The notes below the pieces were generated by a model that worked only from the letters and a program-made list of their open reading frames with translations, was not told where the DNA came from and ran no database searches. 10,473 bases of DNA, taken from contig DDOS01000114.1 in NCBI GenBank assembly GCA_002341805.1, positions 1,598-12,070 on the forward strand. Direction: 5' to 3'. Shown one piece after another: positions 5,137 to 10,473 of the stretch. The first letter of the stretch is position 1; each line of letters starts with the position of its first letter. A program made the translations under genes and the position numbers. This DNA comes from Aquificaceae bacterium UBA2488. GTDB lineage: Bacteria > Aquificota > Aquificia > Aquificales > Aquificaceae.

Positions 5137-8097
5137 ATGCAGGATAGATATTCATTTATATCTGAGATAAAAACGCTTGGTATAGAAAACTTATACAATA
5201 TATTTGATGCTTTTAGGGAGTGTATATTTGTAACCTCTATAGATGACGAAAATACAATTTTGTATATAAATAAAGCTGGTATTGAGCTTTTAAAAAAGTA
5301 TGAAGATGATATAGAAAAAGTATATGGATATAATATTGATACAAATAGTATAATAGGAATGTCTGTACATAAATTTCATAAAAATCCAAAAAATGTTAGA
5401 AATCTTCTTAAAAGCCTAAAACCAGGTGAGGTATTAAAAAACGCAGATATAGAGATTGGCAATATGGTTATCGAATCTTACAGAATGGGTGTGTTTGATG
5501 ATAACGAAAACCCTATATATTATATAGCGATATGGCAAGATATAACAGATAAGTTAAGACTCGCTGAAAATGCTAAATCACAGAGTAGATTGAAAAGATT
5601 TAGCATTCTTTTAGCAGAGATAATAAACGCAATACAAAATTCCAATAATGAGAATGAGCTCTTAGACAAGGTTTGCAAACAAACTATAAAACATACATAT
5701 ACAAAGTTAGCTTGGATAGGTAAACCAGATGAAATCGGAAGGTTTGAGATATTGTCTTCTGCTGGGGATATAGGATATCTAAGCAATATGTTTATATCCA
5801 TAAACCAAAGCTTGCCAGAGAGCAAAAACCCAGTAAGCAAAGCTTATATAGAACAAAAGCCCCAATACTTTACTTTCCATGATGATAATTTACCACCTAT
5901 ATGTCAAGAAAAAAGTAAAAAATATGGATTTCATATTGGAGCAGCCCTTCCCATATTTAGAAACGGCAATATATGGGGAGTATATGCAATATACAAAGGA
6001 TTCAATGATCCTTTTGATGAAGAGTCACAAAAACTATTGGAAGATATATCCAAGAATATAGGATCTGGACTTGATAAAATAGATATTATAAAACGAAAAG
6101 AAGAGTTAGAGAACTTCACCAGATTGCTAGTGAACAACCTCACCACTGGTATTTTAGTTGTAAGATATCCAGATAGAATTATAGAGTATGCAAATGATAA
6201 AGCATTGGAGCTTTTTGGAGCAAAATCAAAAGAAGAACTAATAGGAAAATCTACAAAAGAGTTAGTCGTCAACGATGAGGAGTTTTTGATACTCGGGAAG
6301 GTAGCAAAAGAAGCTATAGATAATGGTTTTACCAAAAGAAAAGATATCCCCTATAAAAGATTGGATGGAAGTATTATACATGTAGATCTATCTGGACAAA
6401 AATTGCCTTCAAAAGAAGAGTATATGGATAGAATAATGTGGGTGTTTGTGGATGTGGAAGATAGATATAAGTTTGAGACTGAGCTATACAAACAAGCTAC
6501 CACAGACCTTCTTACAGATATTCCTAATAGGAGATATTTTGATCTAAAGCTTCAAGAAGCTATAATGAGTGCAAAGCTAAACAATAGGAGCCTTAGCATA
6601 TTTGTTATAGATTTAGATGATTTTAAGCTTATAAATGATACTTATGGAATAGAGATTGCCGATGAGATATTAAAAACAGTGGCAAAGAGACTAAGAAGCG
6701 TCATAAGAGATATTGATTTTATAGCAAGATTGACTGACGATGAGTTTGGTATATGTGTACAGGGCATTGGCAAAGAAGCAATAGAAACCATTTTAGAGAG
6801 AATAATCTCTGCTATAAAATCTCCTATAGATATATCTGGTCATACTATAAATTTAGATGCAAGTATAGGCGTTGCCATATATGACCCTTTGAAAGATGAT
6901 ATAAATGAAGTAGATCTGATAAGGATGGCTTATAGACCTCTTTATGAATTGAAGATGCATAAAAAAGATAGGCTTAACCCGTGGGCTACCTACGGTGAAT
7001 GTCTTAAGCTAAAGCTATCAAGATCTCAAATACTTCTATACAAAGGACTTGTGGAGATATTCTATCAACCTATATTAGACATTAACCAAAACAAAATAGT
7101 GGGAGTGGAAGCTTTATCAAGGTTAAAAGATGAGAAAGGTAAAATCATATCCCCTGCTATATTTTTAAATGAGCTTAATAAAAAAGACATTGAAGAACTA
7201 ACTTATATAGTTTTGGAAAAAGCCATAAAAGATATAAAATCAATAGATCAAGAGCTTGGTACAAGACTATGGGTGTCTGTAAATATAGATATTGATACTT
7301 TATCTGAATCTTTTATCTTAAATATACAACAAAAAATGTCAAACTTTCAGATAGAAAAAAACAGACTTGCCTTTGAAATATTAGAAACCTCTGAGTTCGG
7401 AGAAAAAGATAAGCTGATAGAATATATAAAAGCTTTCAAACAAATGGGTATAAGTATGGCTTTGGATGATGTGGGAAGTGCTTATTCATCTTTACTTCGT
7501 ATCAAAGAATTACCTGTAGATAAAATAAAATTAGATCAATCTTTTGTGCGAACTCTTAACAAAAGACCAAAGGAATTGATGTTTGTACAATCTATAAACT
7601 ATCTTGCATATGGTCTTGGTGTGGAATTGGTGGTAGAGGGTGTTGAAACAGAACATATTATGGACGCATTGTTAGTCCTTGGGGTGCCTATGTTGCAAGG
7701 ATATCACATAGCAAAACCTATGCCCATAGAATCTTTAAAAGATTTTTTAAGAGATAAATACAGATTTTTGAAAGATTATACCTATCCAAATAGTATACTT
7801 GGCGTCTATGCCCAAAGTTCATCGTATCACGATCATATCAAAAAGCTAATAGAGAGCAACATACAAATAATAAGCCCTAATATCATATCAGAATATAATT
7901 TATGTCCAACCCACAAAAGCCTATGTAGAATAATTTCTTGCCAAGACCAACACATAAACGAGGCTCATAAAAAATATCATGAAGAGTTAGGAAAGTGTTT
8001 AACAAAGTTTTTAGAACAAGCAAAACCTATAGATTGGGGCTATATAAAAAACCTTCATAATGAATTCACCGATAAACTTTTAGACCTGATTAAATAA
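5137..8097 (+). CDS. PAS-GAF-PAS-GGDEF-EAL protein, probable c-di-GMP phosphodiesterase
   Basis: A 986-residue soluble sensor protein with no membrane segment visible. Domains: PAS about 15-140 (contains VHKFHKNP and ends WQDITDK), GAF about 150-305, PAS about 318-445 (ends FVDVEDR), GGDEF about 455-610, EAL about 635-885, and a Cys/His-rich helical tail 895-986. The GGDEF signature is T533-D-D-E-F537 instead of G-G-D/E-E-F, and the conserved G-H-x2-G-D has become G-I-x2-A-D (504-509), so cyclase activity is unlikely although D492, N500 and D509 remain. The EAL domain keeps E658 (EAL), N716, E747/E750, D777-D778, K798, E834/E837 and Q854, so c-di-GMP hydrolysis to pGpG is expected; loop 6 reads DDVGSA rather than DDFGTG. 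The GGDEF may bind GTP as a regulator, as in some hybrid proteins. The ATG is fixed by TATAAT six bases upstream. The last base of its TAA is the first of the PHP gene's ATG. Confidence 0.92.
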   Translation: MQDRYSFISEIKTLGIENLYNIFDAFRECIFVTSIDDENTILYINKAGIELLKKYEDDIEKVYGYNIDTNSIIGMSVHKFHKNPKNVRNLLKSLKPGEVLKNADIEIGNMVIESYRMGVFDDNENPIYYIAIWQDITDKLRLAENAKSQSRLKRFSILLAEIINAIQNSNNENELLDKVCKQTIKHTYTKLAWIGKPDEIGRFEILSSAGDIGYLSNMFISINQSLPESKNPVSKAYIEQKPQYFTFHDDNLPPICQEKSKKYGFHIGAALPIFRNGNIWGVYAIYKGFNDPFDEESQKLLEDISKNIGSGLDKIDIIKRKEELENFTRLLVNNLTTGILVVRYPDRIIEYANDKALELFGAKSKEELIGKSTKELVVNDEEFLILGKVAKEAIDNGFTKRKDIPYKRLDGSIIHVDLSGQKLPSKEEYMDRIMWVFVDVEDRYKFETELYKQATTDLLTDIPNRRYFDLKLQEAIMSAKLNNRSLSIFVIDLDDFKLINDTYGIEIADEILKTVAKRLRSVIRDIDFIARLTDDEFGICVQGIGKEAIETILERIISAIKSPIDISGHTINLDASIGVAIYDPLKDDINEVDLIRMAYRPLYELKMHKKDRLNPWATYGECLKLKLSRSQILLYKGLVEIFYQPILDINQNKIVGVEALSRLKDEKGKIISPAIFLNELNKKDIEELTYIVLEKAIKDIKSIDQELGTRLWVSVNIDIDTLSESFILNIQQKMSNFQIEKNRLAFEILETSEFGEKDKLIEYIKAFKQMGISMALDDVGSAYSSLLRIKELPVDKIKLDQSFVRTLNKRPKELMFVQSINYLAYGLGVELVVEGVETEHIMDALLVLGVPMLQGYHIAKPMPIESLKDFLRDKYRFLKDYTYPNSILGVYAQSSSYHDHIKKLIESNIQIISPNIISEYNLCPTHKSLCRIISCQDQHINEAHKKYHEELGKCLTKFLEQAKPIDWGYIKNLHNEFTDKLLDLIK
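5410..5421 (+). repeat. 12-mer AAAAGCCTAAAA, copy 2
   Basis: Exact copy on the plus strand in the first PAS domain of the EAL protein (Lys-Ser-Leu-Lys). Confidence 0.6.
7819..8094 (+). other. Cys/His-rich C-terminal tail of the EAL protein, possible zinc-sensing (CZB-like) module
   Basis: Residues 895-986 follow the end of the EAL fold. They contain H898, H900, C923, H926, C930, C935, H939, H944, H948 and C954 in predicted helices. The order His...Cys...His-x3-His (H900, C923, H944, H948) matches that of the zinc-binding CZB domain known from chemoreceptors and DgcZ, although the spacings here (23 and 21) are shorter than in DgcZ. Assignment as CZB is inference; a metal- or redox-responsive tail is the safer reading. 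Confidence 0.4.
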
Positions 8098-9143
8098 TGT
8101 GGATACTTTATCTTATCATAGTCGTATACGCTTTTGTGATATTGTTTGGACTTTTGGAGCTTTTATTTTTCATACTTCCTATTAAAAGCCTAAAACATTG
8201 TGAGATACATGAGACTTTTGAACCACCAAATTTTTATATAAAGTCTTTGGCTTTTCATATGCATACAGAGTTCTCTTACGATTCGCTGGGAAAACCTGAG
8301 GATATAGAGTATGCGAGAAAACATCAAGGTATTGATTATGTAATTATCACAGACCATGAAAACACTCATTACAAATGCTTTGAAAACGATAATACCATTG
8401 TGGGTTTGGAGAGGAAGATCACCACGAAAGATGGCATTGTGGGTGGGCTTGTGGAAGTAGAGGATCTTAAGGTGGTGGTTCATCCTTTTAAGAGAAAATA
8501 CTTTTGGCGACTTCCCAAAGATAAAGATCTTATAGTAGAGCTTATAGATTTAAGAGATGCTCTTATAAACGCTAAGTTTTCACTCTTTTGGCGATATATG
8601 GCAAGTATTATACCAAAGATTTTTTTAAAAAATAGAATATATAGGTTTTACGCTCCTTCTTTGAAAACAGAGCATTATATCAAAAAATACTTTGAACAAG
8701 GCTGGAGAAACTATGTAATAGGTGGGCTTGATCATCATGTAAAAATTTATATAAGAGAAGTGGGTATTAGGCTTTTAATACCTCCTTATATTACCTCTTT
8801 TGCTATGCTTAGAAATTTTGTTTATTCAGAAAATCCATTTAAAGATAAATCTGATATTATTAAAAGCCTAAAACAAGGACAATGTATAATATCTTATGTG
8901 GATAGACCATCGCTGTTTTATGAAGAAAATGGATATATATGTGGATACCTACCCTATAAAAATACCTTTACAATAGCATATGAGGATGGTATACCTACCA
9001 AAACCATCTTAGGAGATTACATGAAGCTAAAAAAACCTTCAAAACCCGCGATATTTGTAGCCTATTCTTATATGTTTAATATAAAAAATCTATATTTTGG
9101 AGTAAAACCAATAGCCATATCCAATGTGTTTTTTGGTATTTAA
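8097..9143 (+). CDS. Membrane-anchored PHP-domain phosphoesterase
   Basis: A 348-residue protein beginning with one transmembrane helix (about residues 2-28) and then a PHP-type metal-dependent phosphoesterase domain. Metal ligands are in canonical order: H54-x-H56 (FHMHTEFS), D86-H87 (ITDHE), E105 (VGLE), H129 (VHPF) and D212-x-H214 (GLDHH). About 130 beta-rich residues follow. PHP enzymes hydrolyse phosphate esters in nucleotides, oligonucleotides or sugars; the substrate here is unknown. The topology (short N-terminus, no positive cluster before the helix, K30/K33 after it) leaves it open whether the domain faces the cytosol or periplasm; positive-inside would favour the cytosol. The TAATG junction shows it is translated with the EAL gene, so the two products probably share a pathway. 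The stop codon overlaps that of the convergent TatD gene. Confidence 0.87.
   Translation: MWILYLIIVVYAFVILFGLLELLFFILPIKSLKHCEIHETFEPPNFYIKSLAFHMHTEFSYDSLGKPEDIEYARKHQGIDYVIITDHENTHYKCFENDNTIVGLERKITTKDGIVGGLVEVEDLKVVVHPFKRKYFWRLPKDKDLIVELIDLRDALINAKFSLFWRYMASIIPKIFLKNRIYRFYAPSLKTEHYIKKYFEQGWRNYVIGGLDHHVKIYIREVGIRLLIPPYITSFAMLRNFVYSENPFKDKSDIIKSLKQGQCIISYVDRPSLFYEENGYICGYLPYKNTFTIAYEDGIPTKTILGDYMKLKKPSKPAIFVAYSYMFNIKNLYFGVKPIAISNVFFGI
8184..8195 (+). repeat. 12-mer AAAAGCCTAAAA, copy 3
   Basis: Exact copy preceded by ATT (15-base identity with copies 5 and 6), just after the membrane helix of the PHP protein. Confidence 0.6.
8767..8779 (-). repeat. 12-mer variant, copy 4 (ATTAAAAGCCTAA)
   Basis: Minus-strand copy that includes the upstream ATT flank and diverges only in the last two A positions of the core. 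It is antisense to the PHP gene, where the sense strand codes Arg-Leu-Leu. Confidence 0.5.
8862..8873 (+). repeat. 12-mer AAAAGCCTAAAA, copy 5
   Basis: Exact copy with the ATT flank in the PHP gene (Ile-Lys-Ser-Leu-Lys). Confidence 0.6.
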
Positions 9144-10473
9144 CCTACCACTTCGAATTCCCTTTTTCTAAATTTAACCCCTAAGGAGTTTGCCAATTTT
9201 TCTGTAGCATCTATGTCAACGCCTGGATAGGTTACTGCTGTGGTGATTACTTCAAAACCCATCTCTTTGACAAGTTTTATGAAATCTAACACCAAAGAAA
9301 AAGCGTTTTTATAAGGAGGTCTACAAACTTTGTTGTAGGTTTCTTCATCGGGAGCGTTTAAGCTTACTGAAAATGTATCTACAAATCCTTTTAGGGCTTC
9401 TAAATCTTGTTTTTTACCAAAAGCCAAAAACAATCCATTGGTATCTACTCTTACTTTTGTGTTTGATTTTGATTTTACATACTTACTCACTTCTTTTATA
9501 ACATTTATTCTTAAAGTGGGTTCTCCATATCCACAAAACACAATTTCATCGTATATATTTGGGTCTGGTATTTGTTGTATAATTTCTTCTATATCGGGAT
9601 CTTTTTTAACCCAAATCCAATAGCCTTTTACCATAAAATTTTGAGTGGTCTCTCTTTCACAAAAACTACAATGAAGGTTGCATTTGCTTGTGGGGTTTAT
9701 ATATAACTTGTTATTGATAACATATGTAATGGTATCTTTGTTTTTATCAAAACCAAGACCAAAACAGAGTTTTGCATTAGAAGATGTGGTTCTATCTATA
9801 TCCTCCAAAGAGGAGTTTGGAATGAGCTCACTCATCACCTTAGCAGTGTGCCATATATATGGGGGTTTGTTTGGCTTTCCTCTATGGGGCATTGGTGTAA
9901 GCCAAGGACTATCTGTTTCTATTAAAAGCCTAAAAGTGGGGGTTTTTGAAACCACTTCTCTTAAATTTTGAGCGTTTTTAAAAGTGATATTTCCAGAATA
10001 GGATATATAAAACCCAAACTCCACACCTTTTCTCATAAAATCAAGACTTCCACTAAAACAATGAAGTACTCCACCTATATTTTTATGATTTTCAAGCACT
10101 TTTATAGTATCTTCTTCGGCATCCCTTGAATGGATCACCACTGGGAGTCCACGCTCCTTAGCTAAATTTAGCTGTATATTGAAATACTCTATTTGTTTGT
10201 CTTTAAACTCAACACTCCTATAATAATCAAGTCCTATCTCCCCTACGGCTTTTACCTTAGGGCTTGATTTTGCAAGATCTTTTAACCATTCTACATCTTT
10301 TTCGGTTATATCTTTTACATCGTTTGGATGAAACCCTACAGCACAATACACTTTATCGTATTTAGTGGCTATATTTATAGCATTTTCACAGGTTTTTTTA
10401 TCAAAGCCTATGGTGATAAGATATTCTAAGGAGCTATCTTCTATGGATTCTTTAAAATCCTCTTCGCTTAGTA
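9140..10473 (-). CDS. TatD-family hydrolase fused to a radical SAM domain (5' end cut by window edge)
   Basis: The frame is open to the right edge; 443 residues are visible, and the first codons (the D-T-H-x-H motif of TatD) lie outside. A GTG at 10351 is internal, not the start. The TatD metal-dependent nuclease domain covers about 1-235 with E78 (GEIGLDYYR), H114 (VVIHSRD), H137 (LHCFSG) and D187 (IETDSPWL). A radical SAM domain covers about 245-443 with C264-x3-C268-x2-C271 (CNLHCSFC), the GYGEPT version of the GGE motif, and VDTNG. This matches the TatD-associated radical SAM family (TIGR04038), which elsewhere occurs as a neighbour or fusion of TatD; its substrate is unknown to me. Both active sites look intact as far as visible. 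The stop codon lies in a TTAA shared with the PHP gene, with no room for a terminator between them. Confidence 0.92.
   Translation of the reverse strand, partial: LSEEDFKESIEDSSLEYLITIGFDKKTCENAINIATKYDKVYCAVGFHPNDVKDITEKDVEWLKDLAKSSPKVKAVGEIGLDYYRSVEFKDKQIEYFNIQLNLAKERGLPVVIHSRDAEEDTIKVLENHKNIGGVLHCFSGSLDFMRKGVEFGFYISYSGNITFKNAQNLREVVSKTPTFRLLIETDSPWLTPMPHRGKPNKPPYIWHTAKVMSELIPNSSLEDIDRTTSSNAKLCFGLGFDKNKDTITYVINNKLYINPTSKCNLHCSFCERETTQNFMVKGYWIWVKKDPDIEEIIQQIPDPNIYDEIVFCGYGEPTLRINVIKEVSKYVKSKSNTKVRVDTNGLFLAFGKKQDLEALKGFVDTFSVSLNAPDEETYNKVCRPPYKNAFSLVLDFIKLVKEMGFEVITTAVTYPGVDIDATEKLANSLGVKFRKREFEVVG
9924..9935 (+). repeat. 12-mer AAAAGCCTAAAA, copy 6
   Basis: Exact copy with the ATT flank, on the strand opposite to the TatD coding sense. 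The coding strand therefore reads Phe-Arg-Leu-Leu-Ile, so the DNA word is kept without the Lys-Ser-Leu-Lys peptide. Confidence 0.6.

Noticed and set aside
5931..6335. 134-codon frame antisense to the EAL-protein gene, and similar antisense frames at 5520-5840 and 9678-9971
   Set aside because: They are low-complexity, Ser/Ile/Phe-rich mirror frames of genes with clear domains and have no initiation signals.
10349..10351. GTG as start of the TatD/radical SAM gene
   Set aside because: The frame continues without a stop to the right edge and the extra 40 residues (…LITIGFDKKT…YDKVYCAVGFHP) fit the TatD fold, so the GTG is an internal Val.
1..10473. tRNA, rRNA, CRISPR array, insertion sequence or prophage genes
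   Set aside because: I looked on both strands for cloverleaf-like GC-rich segments, spaced direct repeats and transposase/integrase motifs and found none.

Overview
The window (about one third G+C) reads as a densely packed chromosomal segment of a thermophilic bacterium of the order Aquificales, possibly Hydrogenobaculum-like. The A-type iron-sulfur carrier closely resembles the Aquifex HesB-type protein as I remember it. A TatD domain fused to a radical SAM domain, a HisI-HisE fusion and very short or overlapping gene junctions fit the same group. The genus is inference.

Layout. Seven genes run leftward from about 5085 to the left edge: a YmdB-type metallophosphoesterase, a PilZ-domain protein, a TPR lipoprotein, a UbiA-family enzyme of the decaprenyl-phosphate phosphoribosyltransferase type, bifunctional hisIE, an A-type Fe-S carrier, and the start of an exported, probably outer-membrane barrel protein cut by the left edge. 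The first five are nearly contiguous (spacings from an 11-base overlap to 7 bases) and look like one transcription unit with possible internal promoters. Rightward from 5137 are a 986-residue PAS-GAF-PAS-GGDEF-EAL protein and, overlapping it by one base, a membrane-anchored PHP-family phosphoesterase. The TatD/radical SAM gene comes back leftward from the right edge and shares a TTAA with the PHP gene, so the two stop codons overlap. No RNA gene, insertion sequence or CRISPR array was seen. The largest gap is about 225 bases (565-789) and holds two hairpins and the probable promoter of the exported protein.

How the genes may work together. The EAL protein (c-di-GMP hydrolysis), the PilZ protein (c-di-GMP binding), the YmdB-type phosphodiesterase and the PHP phosphoesterase sit around one 51-base divergent promoter. 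This could be a small nucleotide-signalling neighbourhood. The GGDEF domain has lost its signature (TDDEF), so the large protein is probably a phosphodiesterase only. hisIE and the phosphoribosyltransferase both use PRPP-derived chemistry but belong to different pathways. The Fe-S carrier and TatD genes are housekeeping-like.

Most interesting non-gene signals. (1) Three starts (EAL protein, PilZ protein, HisIE) have the hexamer TATAAT exactly six bases before the ATG and no ribosome binding site, as expected for leaderless mRNAs; in two cases the upstream gene's GTA-TAA ending forms the hexamer. (2) The 12-mer AAAAGCCTAAAA occurs five times exactly and once nearly so, on both strands and in different coding contexts, far above my rough expectation. 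It could be an uptake, Chi-like or chromosome-organising motif.
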